The notes: generated from the sequence alone by a model not told the origin. A DNA stretch of 64,000 nt from Gonocerus acuteangulatus (GCA_946811695.1 OX328123.1:15777538-15841537); one strand, 5' to 3'. Shown: positions 45,113 through 56,196, counted from the stretch's first letter. Program-made: numbers and translations.

Positions 45113-45230
45113 CTGTCACCCATTCAGGTACTGGCCACGCCAGACGTTGGTTAACTTGGGTGATCAACGAGAACTGGTGCTTTCAACATGGCTATAACCG
45201 TTATTAATACTTATGGCGTTGATAAATAAA
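45113..45230 (-). pseudogene. 5S rRNA-like relic (5S pseudogene or 5S-derived SINE head)
   Basis: The minus strand reads, in order, AACGGTTATAGCCATGTTGA, CACCAGTTCTCGTTGATCAC, AAGTTAACCAACG and GGCGTGGCCAGTACCTGAAT then GGGTGAC. These correspond to consecutive blocks of eukaryotic 5S rRNA, including the internal promoter A box (AAgTTAAgCAgcG-like) and C box regions. Several substitutions and a degenerate 3' end rule out a functional 5S gene. A 5S-derived SINE head (SINE3 type) is the main alternative. Confidence 0.65.
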
Positions 45231-46074
45231 CTACACGATTTTTTTTTTAAATGAAAGAACAATATAGTTTTAAGTGTTGGTATACGCTTAACTACGCTAA
45301 AGTTCGAAGAGCACAATGATCAGCCTTTGGACCTGATAAAAAAAAAACATAAAGACGTCATCCCTTATTCATGGAGAAATATGGAATCTGGAAGTGGGAA
45401 ACGATGGGTCCTGATGTTTGAAGATCAACCAAAAAATTCAACATTCATCGACAATGCATTCGACTAAGGCATTTTTTATTGAAGTTCTTGAACCGTGTTT
45501 ATTTATTCGTTATAATATCTAGATCCCACATCGTGGTTGACTAACTTCACTCTTTGGGTTTAAATATTCTTCTCCTTCTTTTTAAAAACTTTTTTAGCCC
45601 CTCCCCCTCCCCCAAAATTTTGATTCAGTCGATTTAAATGTGTCATAGAAACCTCTATTTTTGTAATATTTGGAGAAAAAGTCATTTAGGAACTACTAAA
45701 AATAGTATTTTAATCAAGAGGTTTAAGATTGTATAAGATAAAAATAAGTGAAATATTCTTTGTTTAAAAATTCATTTTTGTTTATTTACTGAAATATATT
45801 TTTTGTTAAATAACAAAAAATAAACAGTAGTAGCTCACTCCCACGCTGGAGGGATACAAGAAAAAACAACGTGGAAAACAAGAAAAAAAAACAAAAAAAA
45901 AACAGTAGTAGCTTTAATTTATTCCCTTAAGTTTTTCTATTAGGTATTTTAATAACAAATAATTTAAAACTTTTTTTTTTAGTTGAAAAATATCAGTTAA
46001 AAAAACTTTTAATAAAAAAGTTTAAACCTAAAAAGTTATTTTATAACTTTTACTTTTTTTAAAATGAAAATAGG
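45231..46074. other. AT-rich spacer, no gene seen
   Basis: A- and T-rich; no frames or repeats of note. Confidence 0.4.
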
Positions 46075-46162
46075 AGGTCCGGTGGCCGTGAGTGTTAAGT
46101 ACTGTAGATTAAAGATCTATATAACTATATTAACTCAATATAGAATGAGTAAAATTATTCTG
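46075..46162 (+). mobile_element. SINE family 2 head fragment
   Basis: GGTCCGGTGGCCGTGAGTGTT resembles the head of the full copy that follows at 46163, then diverges into AAGATCTATATAACT-type sequence also seen near 23690-23740. Confidence 0.45.
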
Positions 46163-46375
46163 AAGGAGGCCCGGTGGCCGTGACTGTTAAGGCGTGAGCA
46201 CACAACACTCCGTGCCAAAGGGTCATGGGTTCGATTCCCACTAGGGTTGGTGGCTTTTCTTTAGAAAAAAGAAAAGTCATCAGCCCTATCCTGGCTAGAA
46301 AAGGGTGGTAACCTATAGATAACCCGTCCTAAAATTCTAAGTTAATAATAAATTGACGTAAAATTTAAATAATAA
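46163..46375 (+). mobile_element. tRNA-derived SINE, family 2 (near full length)
   Basis: Head GGAGGCCCGGTGGCCGTGA, B box GGGTTCGATTCCCAC, then GGTGGCTTTTCTTTAGAAAA, CATCAGCCCTATCCTGGCTA, GAAAAGGGTGGTAACCTATA and CCGTCCTAAAATTCT, with an AT-rich TTAATAATAAATTGACG tail. Nearly collinear with 56197-56410. Pol III transcription from the tRNA-like head is presumed. Confidence 0.8.
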
Positions 46376-46397
46376 ATAAAATGAAAATAAAAGTAAA

Positions 46398-47375
46398 TCT
46401 ACTATATATTTGTCAAATACCACTCACTTACTGACTCACTGACTGACTCACTGACTCACTCACTGACCTATCATCCCCCAGCCCAAGCCGCTCGACAGAA
46501 AATTTTGAAATTTTGCATGGACACTCCCTATATAACGTAGGCACTCACTAAGAAAGGATTTTTTGATATTCGAATTTTTAAATATTTTTAGAGGGGTTAA
46601 AAGTTTGATCTATTTCATAGTATTATTTTTAATTGAGGTTAATTTCAACTATGATGGCAGTCCTTGAATTATTAGAAATAAACTGTCCCTCATAGAGTTT
46701 ACGCTATGAGGGACAAAATCACCATTTTAATTGCGGTTCATTTCAATATGTCCCCCATAGAGTTTTCGCTATACCTGGTGATGGTCCATCCGAGGTAATA
46801 ATAACCCGAACCCCAGCGCAGCCTCCTCACCCATCAACATCCTCAGTCAGAACACTTCTTGGTAATGCTCGCAAATATAATGGGTGTTTCCAAATGACAT
46901 GTCAGAAACATAAATTATTAAATTTAACATGTATTGGTTACGCTGGTGTTACTGGTCACCATGGGCGTATATACGAAATAATTTCGGGGGGCTGGGAAAA
47001 TTTCGGTGGGGGGGCTGGGAAAATTTCCGGGGTATGGAATACTAACAATTTAGAACTTGGAATAGTTTTGGCAAATAAAACGCTATTACAACTAAAATGA
47101 AATGATCTTATTTAATTTATTTTTAAGGGTTTTAAGGCACATTTTACCATCAAATCAAAATTTCGGGGGGGGGGGCTGCGGACCCCTCAGCCCCCGCCTT
47201 ATATATGCTCGTGTTGGAAACCCATAGATAACGGGTTTTCTCTAGATTATCTGTTTCTTCATATAGTATGACGGGGACCATGTTATAATAAACTGCAAAA
47301 AATTATGTAGTAGTGTTAATTTTGCTGATACATTAGTTAACGCAATAAAGTGACGAAGCACGGGTATTTGGCTAG
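46398..47375 (+). mobile_element. Small non-autonomous Helitron, both ends visible
   Basis: Begins TCTACTATATATTTGTCAAA after an A and ends GCACGGGTATTTGGCTAG before a T: the 5'-TC...CTAG-3' ends and A|T target typical of Helitrons. Internal landmarks are CTGACTCACTGACTCACTCA near the start, hairpin CCCTCATAG/CTATGAGGG (46687-46712) and a G-rich GGGGGGCTGGGAAAATTTC repeat (46985-47030). No Rep/helicase. Unusually, a 28-bp direct repeat borders it (46370-46397 and 47376-47403). Confidence 0.65.
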
Positions 47376-47403
47376 TAATAAATAAAATGAAAATAAAAGT
47401 AAA

Positions 47404-47754
47404 AGTTCAATAAATACTCTTTGAAAATAAAAGTTAACTATTATTTTCGACCCCTGGTATTACCCCTTAACTCCTTTTCCCAGTTCCCATCTTATTCCCT
47501 GTGAGGATGAGTACTAAACCTGTGTATTTGAGTGGACACGGCTGTAAGAAGGGCCGCTGATATAGTCTGCTAGGTCTTGGAATTCGGTTCCAGACCCTGA
47601 GGGGTTACTGATCCTTCAAGGTCTACTCCTGGCCAATTAACCATCTTTTAGCTCTCAAAGGAACAAGCTACGCCTCAAATATCTAAAGGTCAAATATTAA
47701 ACAAGGAGAATTACCATGAATCAAATTCAGATATCTTAATTGTACTAAGATTTT
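47404..47754. other. Spacer, no gene seen
   Basis: Moderate-GC DNA (47460-47650) without an assigned element. Confidence 0.4.
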
Positions 47755-48110
47755 TAGTGCTTTTCCTTCCTCCCTCTACATCGAGAAAACCCACTTCTGA
47801 GGTAGACCTCATGAGGCGATTCGGAAGTTCCGACTAAAAAATTTCACACTTCAGAACCCGTAGTTCATGAAAATAACGGTGGTCCAAATTTGTAAATATG
47901 TATTTCTATTTGTCTGTTCGCTCTATAGATTGCTCAAAAATGGACCGATTTTAATGAAATTTAGTACAAAAATACTCTGAGTGATTTGAAATGTCATGTT
48001 CGTTTACCAGCAAAATTAGTCTAACGGATCATAGTTTTCTGGGAGAAATTTGTGCGAAAAAAATCGTAACGCTTACGTTTTTGTGTTATTAGGCTTTCGG
48101 GTACACGTAT
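47755..48110 (-). mobile_element. HINE-C right-half fragment
   Basis: The complement of the family right end (CTTCCTCCCTCTAC, GATTCGGAAGTTCCGACTAA), then TTTGTCTGTTCGCTCTATAG, GGACCGATTTTAATGAAATT and AAAAATCGTAACGCTTACG. The (TA)n is reduced to TAAATATGTATTT. Left end missing. Lies head to head with 48165-48466. Confidence 0.65.
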
Positions 48111-48164
48111 TGTAAGTAAGTGGACGTGGGGAATCTACTAGTTTTAGTTAATTAGATTCTGCTA

Positions 48165-48253
48165 GTTAACGAACTTGACCTTTCATATTAGACGAAAGAT
48201 TTTTGTACCAAATTTCATTAAAATCGGACCATTTGTCTGGCACCTGGAGAGCG

Positions 48254-48324
<71 letters not shown>

Positions 48325-48466
48325 TTTAACCACCGTTAAATTATTGACCTATGGGATCTGAAACATGAAATGTTCTTGTCGGAACTTCCGGATTGCGTCA
48401 TGAGGACAGCCTCATAAGCGGGTTTCCACCCTATGGAGGGAGGGAGGAACCACGCTAAAGCTAGGG
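48165..48466 (+). mobile_element. HINE-C right-half fragment with (TA)n
   Basis: GTTAACGAACTTGACCTTTC, ACCAAATTTCATTAAAATCG, (TA)n at 48257-48320, ACTTCCGGATTGCGTCATGA, terminal CCCTATGGAGGGAGGGAGG and AACCACGCTAAAG. Opposite orientation to the adjacent 47755-48110 fragment. Confidence 0.7.
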
Positions 48467-49254
48467 AATCGTATTTAGTGAAATATCTTTCCAATTCATA
48501 GGAAGTGATAAGAAACTGAATTTGTTCACTTTTGTTTAAGGATTAAATATAAATTTATATTCTTTGCCATAAGAATAGATTATAAATATCAAACCCCTCA
48601 TTTAGAATAAGTGAAATTAATATTAGAATTTTCCACTTTCAGTCTTTTTAAATCCCTTCCTAAAATATTGATCCCTAAATATTCAAAAATGTACTTTTAA
48701 TCTATAAATAATAAGTATACATTTATACAGGCACAAGTATATTCGATATATCTCAGGACAAGTATGTCTGGTTTTTTTTTTCTATTTTTTTTTAATGGTA
48801 ATTTAACCCTTTTGTGTACGAAAACCAGTGCCCCAGACGCTCCACACGAGTTAACTAGTGCTATTAACTCGCCTAAAATCAGTGGGACCTGGCGATATTA
48901 AGGATAGCTGGTAGGTTCATTAAATCTACGGAATATTATCATTTTTAATTAACTAATGTATTTATACATTAACCATACTATGTAAGATATTATAATGTCT
49001 AATCTCTGATCCATCTAAAAAAACCATAATGAAATGATGCATTCAATATAATTTTCTGAGCATTTCTACGATCTGTAATGACTGATAATTTTTCTCTAAA
49101 GGTTAAAGTAACAGTGACTTTATATCTCAATTATCCTAAAATTGCTAGTGATTTTATTATTTACGAATAGAGCTTCATCCGGTTCTTCACAAACTTTTCG
49201 ATTTCATCAAATCTTCTTTGTATAATAATTGAAACTTTTCATTGTGCAAGTCTA
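48467..49254. other. Spacer, no gene seen
   Basis: AT-rich. 48800-48910 is slightly GC-richer, unassigned. Confidence 0.4.
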
Positions 49255-49610
49255 TTAGTTTCTATAAAAAAAATTAAATGTCCTACCTGGCTTTGTTATT
49301 CGTAATTGTTGTAGCTGGCACACCTCGCCCCTATTTGCAGTGTCGTACTCAGATTTGTCTCTCCAGCCATATTGTTGGTGTTTATATTTTTCAGTCAAAA
49401 TTCGTATCTTGTATAGTAGGGTTGGTATCGATAGCCTCCTTCGATATGGGTGACGATGCACCTCGTTTTCTCAGAGAGAGGAAAGAGTCGAAAGGTAGTT
49501 AAGTCGAGATGAGGAGAGATTGGCGAGCGTACGGGGGGAGTTAGACGGGTAAGCATCGAGCGTACCGGGCGCTGCGAGTCGCTTCATTCGTCAGCAAAGA
49601 AAGGGTTAAG
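49255..49610 (-). other. Possible exon or CpG-richer unique segment
   Basis: A 68-codon minus frame (ends GEVCQLQQLRITKPG) is followed by a splice-donor-like CCAG|GTAGG at about 49285. The adjoining 49480-49600 is GC- and CpG-richer than anything nearby (GGCGAGCGTACGG, GCATCGAGCGTACCGG). This would fit the 5' region of a host gene on the minus strand, but no domain is recognised and no second exon is seen. Speculative. Confidence 0.2.
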
Positions 49611-49730
49611 TACTTGGGTCATTTCTGCATAGTTATATCGATGAATTGATAAATCGCCGGCCTGAATAAGTAGTTGAATGAATCATTTGCAAAGTTGGCA
49701 AAATACTAAAAAAATAACGAAAAATATCTT

Positions 49731-51080
49731 GAGTTAGTACAAAGTGTGCACCGAGCCTAAAGTTTCATGAAACTCTATTTTCTATCTAGGCATTGCAAGT
49801 AACTTCAGTTAGCGCAAAGTGTGCACCGAGCCTAGAGTTTCATGAAACTCTATTTTCTATCTAGGCATTGCAAGTAACTTCAGTTAGTGCAAAGTGTGCA
49901 CCGAGCCTAGAGTTTCATGAAACTCTATTTTCTATCTAGGCATTGCAAGTAACTTCAGTTAGTGCAAAGTGTGCACCGAGCCTAGAGTTTCATGAAACTC
50001 TATTTTCTATCTAGGCATTGCAAGTAACTTCAGTTAGTGCAAAGTGTGCACCGAGCCTAGAGTTTCATGAAACTCTATTTTCTATCTAGGCATTGCAAGT
50101 AACTTCAGTTAGTGCAAAGTGTGCACCGAGCCTAAAGTTTCATGAAACTCTATTTTCTATCTAGGCATTGCAAGTAACTTCAGTTAGTGCAAAGTGTGCA
50201 CCGAGCCTAGAGTTTCATGAAACTCTATTTTCTATCTAGGCATTGCAAGTAACTTCAGTTAGTGCAAAGTGTGCACCGAGCCTAAAGTTTCATGAAACTC
50301 TATTTTCTATCTAGGCATTGCAAGTAACTTCAGTTAGTGCAAAGTGTGCACCGAGCCTAAAGTTTCATGAAACTCTATTTTCTATCTAGGCATTGCAAGT
50401 AACTTCAGTTAGTGCAAAGTGTGCACCGAGCCTAAAGTTTCATGAAACTCTATTTTCTATCTAGGCATTGCAAGTAACTTCAGTTAGTGCAAAGTGTGCA
50501 CCGAGCCTAGAGTTTCATGAAACTCTATTTTCTATCTAGGCATTGCAAGTAACTTCAGTTAGTGCAAAGTGTGCACCGAGCCTAGAGTTTCATGAAACTC
50601 TATTTTCTACCTAGGCATTGCAAGTAACTTCAGTTAGTGCAAAGTGTGCACCGAGCCTAGAGTTTCATGAAACTCTATTTTCTACCTAGGCATTGCAAGT
50701 AACTTCAGTTAGTGCAAAGTCTGCACCGAGCCTAGAGTTTCATGAAACTCTATTTTCTATCTAGGCATTGCAAGTAACTTCAGTTAGTGCAAAGTGTGCA
50801 CCGAGCCTAGAGTTTCATGAAACTCTATTTTCTATCTAGGCATTGCAAGTAACTTCAGTTAGTGCAAAGTGTGCACCGAGCCTAGAGTTTCATGAAACTC
50901 TATTTTCTATCTAGGCATTGCAAGTAACTTCAGTTAGTGCAAAGTGTGCACCGAGCCTAGAGTTTCATGAAACTCTATTTTCTATCTAGGCATTGCAAGT
51001 AACTTCAGTTAGTGCAAAGTGTGCACCGAGCCTAGAGTTTCATGAAACTCTATTTTCTATCTAGGCATTGCAAGTAACTT
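49731..51080. repeat. 75-bp satellite, 18 copies, with an 18-bp palindrome per unit
   Basis: CAGTTAGTGCAAAGTGTGCA, CCGAGCCTAGAGTTTCATGA, AACTCTATTTTCTATCTAGG and CATTGCAAGTAACTT repeat at exactly 75 bp (starts 49731, 49806, 49881 ... 51006). Each unit holds the perfect palindrome AGAGTTTCATGAAACTCT, and GCCTAG...CTAGGC form an outer stem. About five units carry TAAAG for TAGAG. Low divergence implies recent expansion or homogenisation. Confidence 0.97.
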
Positions 51081-51296
51081 CAGTTTCCTGAAAAATATAA
51101 ACATATGGAAAAATATAAAATTAAATTTCAACCTGTTCCGTCATGAGGTCAACCTTATAAGCGGGTTTCCTCTCTGTAAAGCAACGGAGGAAACACGCTA
51201 CAAATAAAAATTTACCGCAAAATGAGATCACATTAATACAGTTTGGTGAAATATGTATAAACCTATACTGCTAGGATATTTTCATTTAATTTTAAG
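51081..51296 (+). mobile_element. Spacer containing a HINE-C right-end fragment
   Basis: 51122-51195 shows TTCCGTCATGAGGTCAACCT, TATAAGCGGGTTTCCTCTC and GGAGGAAACACGCTA, the right end of HINE-C. The rest is unassigned. Confidence 0.55.
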
Positions 51297-51541
51297 CCTG
51301 GGGAAAACTTTTGGCAGGCGAAAAACCGCGAAATTTTCCAGTTTTTCTTCATTACTTTAAAAGCCGCTGATTTCTGATAAAAACATTTGCAATAGGGAGT
51401 CAAGAACATTATAATTCTGCTTCAAATGAACTGGTCGAAGTCCAAATTCGGCCAGGTTAAAGTGCCGCAATCGCTGGCCAAAAAACAACACTTTTTCCAA
51501 TTTTGCGAAAAACTGTGGTGAGCCTACTTTTAACGAGTTAC

Positions 51542-52065
51542 CAAAGACAAACCGATTTGCAGAGTTTGTAACATAACATTGACCATTAAACATATACTCA
51601 CTGAATGTAAAAGACGTGACAAACTGAACATCCCACACGACCTACAAGAACTTCTTACAGAGGGTAGTCCATACATACACTCTATACTCCAATATTTAAA
51701 ACACATAAACATGTATCACAGAATCTGAAGAAACAAAAGAATTTTTTTTTTCTTTTCTATTGTGTAATTATTATTATTATTTTTATTTTCTATTATGTAA
51801 TTATTACTCAATTTTACTTGGTCATTAATGGAAAACCACAACATATAGACCCCATCATGACCTAATAAAAAATTGTTGTTAGTTTTAGTGATAAGTTATG
51901 TAAATATATTAACTATATTTCAAAAAGCAAGGCTCTAAATAATGTTTAGCACATAATTCTTAACACAAACCTCCTAACTGTCGTATGCTCTTTTCAAACT
52001 TTTGTTGTATTTAGTACTATAAGTTACTGATAATTGTGAACATATAAATTTGTATTTTTTACTGT

Positions 52066-52144
<79 letters not shown>

Positions 52145-52194
52145 AGCAAGTCGCCGTTGTTGCGAAGCTCGTAAAATAAAAAAATAAATATAAG
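51542..52194 (+). mobile_element. LINE 3' end inserted in the left arm
   Basis: A 5'-truncated Jockey/I-like LINE. The frame reads NITLTIKHILTECKRRDKLN, then IPHDLQELLTEGSPYIHSI and ends HINMYHRI at 51726, homologous to the tails at 37182, 41045 and 61100. The 3' UTR reaches a ~70-nt poly(A) (52071-52140) and a GAAGCTCGTAAAATAAA-type end. GAGTTAC flanks it (51535-51541, 52195-52201), a 7-bp target duplication. The uninterrupted site survives in the right arm at about 53796-53812. Confidence 0.8.
52071..52140 (+). repeat. Poly(A) tract of the LINE
   Basis: About 70 consecutive A residues, internal to the LINE 3' region. Confidence 0.95.
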
Positions 52195-52590
52195 GAGTTA
52201 CAGCTTGGATACATCAATTCTTTCCATACACCCCCCCCCCCCCTAAACGTTAAAGAGCATCGATAACTGATTCCAAAAAGCACAAAAACGTACAAAGTTG
52301 TGCAACATTAAAATTTTTAAGTCACTATTGAGCCAAAATGAGGAAAACAGAAAATAGTGACCCCAAAATTTTAAAATTGGTCAAATTTATGTTGATTTTT
52401 TTTTGAAAAATTGGTTTCAGCATACTCTCACCATACCTAAGGATATTAGTAAAAAAAATCTTATGGGGGAATTAATGTTAGCTCGACCCCCTTTTGGAGC
52501 CTCTATATACTGGACTAATACAGGGCAAACAGGTAATAATGTGGTACAAATGAAAAGGGAGTAATATTTTTTGACCTACGCCATATATAT

Positions 52591-53414
52591 AAAAAAAATT
52601 GAATATATCAATTATATCTTATTTATTTACTCATTGCTTTATGTTTTAAAGGAAGGATAGTTGGAGGGAAGCAGGAAAAGCATTGTTAAAAAATAATAAT
52701 ATAAAGTGTCTGATCGCTCTCAGGCAAATGTATATGTTTGTATCAATTCCATGGGCGTATATAAGGGGGGCTGCAGCCCCCCCCCCTCCCCGAAAGTTTG
52801 ATTTGATCAGTAAAAATTTCATAAAACCCTTAAAAATAAATAAAATAAGATCATTTAGTTCATAAAACATATTCTATATTGGGTGTAATAGCGTTTAAGT
52901 TGGCTAAAACTGTTAGTACTCCATACACCGGAAATGGTCTCAGCCCCCCTCCGAAATTTTCCCAGCCCCTTCCGAAATTATTTTCTATATACGCCTATGA
53001 ACAATTTCACCACACTGTACTAATACGGCAACACAATGTATATTTTACGGTAACACAGACATTTATTATCATCTCTCTTATCATGAACAGATTTTTTTTT
53101 GTTATTCATTTTTTATGAATAGCATTATTTCACAGCCTATAATATATAAAAAATCTAAATCCACAAGAGAAGACCATTGAAAGAACAGCTCTTGCACGCT
53201 GTCTTTGATATGACCTAGAAGCCGACGAGACCTTGGCCTCTGTATGGTAGGATCCCGAGCAACAACGAGTAGAGCTATCTAGCGGCATTCACCCCAACTA
53301 CCAGTCCTTCAATTTACTATCTTACAACCATCCTTTTCCTGCTTCTCCTTCCACTTCATTCAAAACATAAAGCCTTGAATAAATAAATAACATATAATTG
53401 ATATTTTCAATTTT
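52591..53414. other. Central segment of the inverted-repeat element
   Basis: Contains GGGGGGCTGCAGCCCCCCCC (52770-52790) and CCCAGCCCCTTCCGAAATTA, the complement of the G-rich segment in the Helitron at 46985-47030, so a Helitron-derived piece may lie here. 53178-53300 is a GC-richer unassigned patch. Confidence 0.4.
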
Positions 53415-53987
53415 ATATATATATATATGGCGTAGGTCGAAAAATATTACTCCCTTTTCTTTTGTACCACTTTATTAGTCCAGTATATAGAGGCTCCAAA
53501 AGGGGGTCGAGCGAACATTAATTCCCCCACAAGATTTTTTTTCCTAATATCCTTAGGTTTGGTGTGAGTATGCTGAAACCAAATTTTCCAAAAAGCAAAA
53601 AAAAAAAACTTATAAATTTGACCAATTTTAAAATTTTGAAGTCACTATTTTCTGCTTTCCTCATTTTGGCTCAATAGTGACTTAAAAATTTTAATGTTGC
53701 TCAAATTTATGCGTTTTTGTGCTTTTTGGAATCAGTGATTGATGCTCTTTAACGTTTAGGGAGGGGGGTGTATCGAAAGAATTGATGAATCCAAGCTGTA
53801 ACTCGTTAAAAGTAGGCTCACCACAGTTTTTCGCAAAATTGGAAAAAAGTGTTGTTTTTTGGGTATCGATTGCGGCACTTTTACCTGGCCGAATTTGGAC
53901 TTCGATCAGTTCATTTGAAGCAGAATTTAATGTTCTTGACTCCCTATTGCAAGTGTTTTTATCCAAAACAACGGTTTATAAAGTAAT

Positions 53988-54174
53988 TTTTTTTTTTTTT
54001 TTTTTTTTTTACGGCGCATCTACTTCTAGGTCATTAGCGCCGACATCCAGGGTGCAGCGAGGAATTTTCCCAGCGAGCCTTGAGATGAGAAAATTCCTGC
54101 CGGAGGTGGGAATCGAACCCACCATCTCCCGCTTATGAATCCAGCGTGCTAGCCACTAGACTACGGGAGACCCC
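53988..54174 (-). mobile_element. tRNA-derived SINE, family 1, with 13-bp target duplication
   Basis: Minus-strand insertion. Poly(T) at 53988-54010 is the A tail; then ACGGCGCATCTACTTCTAGG, GTGCAGCGAGGAATTTTCCC and the B box complement GGGAATCGAACCCACCATCT. TTTATAAAGTAAT flanks both sides (53975-53987, 54175-54187). The left arm of the host inverted repeat retains the empty site (complement of about 51352-51362), proving the boundaries. Confidence 0.9.
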
Positions 54175-54255
54175 TTTATAAAGTAATGAAGAAAAACTGG
54201 AAAAAGTTCTAAAATTTTGCGGTTTTTCCCCTGCCAAAAGTTTTCCCCCGGCTTT

Positions 54256-56196
54256 CGAGTCGGAAAACTGGTTTCAGCATACTTCTTGTGGGGGAATTAA
54301 TGTTAGCTCAAACCCCTCTATCAATTGGGCAATATGCCACCTCCTCAAGGACCACGTAACATATAGGGCAAGCAGATAATAGCGGTACAAAATATGTGCA
54401 TATATATGGGGGACTGCAGCCCCCCCCCCCCCGAAATTTTGATTGTTTGATACAATTTCATGCAAAAAAGGCCAATAACAACGAAAAATGTCTTCTCCAT
54501 TTACCCTAGACTACTAGGTTTCATTTACACACTTCATTTAAGCTGATTTTAGATAGGAAAGCGAACCCATGGTTGCTTGAGAAGTATGATATGATTGTTT
54601 GTAGATGTGAGGTCTTTGAGCCCAACACCATTCCCTGAAAATAGGGAGTGGGTTCTACCTCAGGGTATTTCCTAGCTGTGTAAGGTCAGGTGTAAGGCCA
54701 TCCGCACGCTCGCTTCCTCATAGCTAGAACAATCTCTTTTGCTATTTCTATAGCATCTAGTCGTCGCTGAGTTCTTCTCATTAGTGCTTGTCACTTCTCA
54801 CAGAGCTAGCATAGTGACAAGTGACAAGTAATCGTTCGAAAGTTGGTGGACAAGTATCGCTCAATAAGGTCCGTCCTGTAACGAATACAACTGTTAATCT
54901 TACAACAATCTCTAAGTTGGCTTAGTGATAATTAAAAAGTGATGGATAAGTAGCGTTCATTATGGTCCGTCAAGCACTTCACTATTGTTGGGATGTGTAT
55001 ATGAGTTGATAAAGGACAATTGCCTAGATGGTGGTGGGGGAGCTTACTTGTCCCCATAGCTATTCACTTGTACTTCCCAGGTTTCCTAACACTTCTGACA
55101 ACCCGCTATATTTCTTTTTAATCCGTTTGATGGTTTTTGAATAATAATTTTCCAATTGAGGTATAAGTGAAAAAAAATAACATTTATCAAATTACAGCAA
55201 AATGACAGGCGTTACATATTTGAAATATATATATAAAAAAAAATAATAAAATAAATAAGCCATTCAAGATTGAAGTAATTAAAGAATTGAATATCTCCTC
55301 TAATTTTCACTCAGATGAAATCAGAAAGCGGCGCACAGTGGTGCCAAATGCTCGATTTTGCGATAAAAAAAACTGTACGTACTTTCTGATTTCAGTATCA
55401 TTTCTAAAGTATTTTTTTGTGCTGAGTTGAATTCGATAGAATAATTATTTTAGAAGATAAACGGGGTTTTAACCGTAAAAAACAGCAATTATTAAATTTA
55501 AAAGTCTTAGATGGATCTATGGGTTGAGCTTACCTGTTATCGTCCTAGCAACGCATGTTGCCCAGGCGTGCATGCTCTCTTTAAAACCAACTCAAAATTC
55601 AAACCCTCCAAGAATACTTAAAAATTTTAATACCAAAAAAACCTTTCTTAGCGAGTGTTTACATCCTAAAGGGAGTGTCCATGCCAAATTTCAATTTTTT
55701 CTGTCATTTGGTTTGGGCTGGACGATGATAGGTCAGTTCAGTATTCATAATGTACAATTTTTAAAGACATTATAAATATTTTTATTGAAATTTTTAACTC
55801 TTTAAGCTCTATTGTTCGAAGCTAATCGCTATAAGAATAAGTTAAGTCATTCAAATTAACTTATTCTGGTTGTTCTTGTCTTCGTTTTTGTTCTATGTTT
55901 TGTTATTGTTTTTTTGTTTGTTATTTTTTCTTCTTGACTGGACAGAGATTTTCCTGATCATGAGCTTATCGCAAAAGTTGCGTAGCTCATAATGAAATAA
56001 ATAAATAAATGAAGCTAATCGGGTTTGTTGCAAGTCGATTTTATCTAAAAAAATTAAATAATTCTTAGCGCTGACCATTAGTGTACACAAATGTTTACCT
56101 TTAATGAAGCACATTGAATTCTTAAAAAAATACTGTCGTCGTATTTTTCAAAAATATAAATCCAATTATATTTTTGAAATCCAATTATCTCCAATA
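54256..56196. other. Spacer, no gene seen
   Basis: 54260-54440 repeats part of the neighbouring arm sequence (TGGTTTCAGCATACTTCTTG, GGGGGAATTAATGTTAGCTC) in direct orientation. 54450-55500 is unassigned. 55925-56015 resembles the 3' end of the local LINE family (GTTGCGTAGCTCATAATGAA then AAATAAATAAAT). Confidence 0.4.

Larger units (their letters stand above)
51297..54255. mobile_element. Large inverted-repeat element with nested LINE and SINE
   Basis: The left arm (51297-51541 plus 52195-52590) is the reverse complement, with moderate divergence, of the right arm (53415-53974 plus 54188-54255). Without insertions each arm is about 640 bp, around a central ~820 bp. Shared blocks include CTGCCAAAAGTTTTCC, GCAGAATT..AATGTTCTTGAC, CACCACAGTTTTTCGC and GGAGGCTCCAAAAGGGGGTC-like sequence. 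A LINE tail interrupts the left arm and a SINE the right arm. Frames at 51357 and 53691-53966 are arm translations. No transposase recognised; origin unknown (foldback-type or inverted duplication). Confidence 0.75.

Noticed and set aside
49731..51080. CRISPR-like array (also considered for 39226-40372 and 13955-14590)
   Set aside because: Units are contiguous and nearly identical with no variable spacers, and the genome is eukaryotic. These are satellites.
51530..51712. 60-codon minus-strand frame
   Set aside because: Shadow of the plus-strand LINE C-terminus at 51542-51726.
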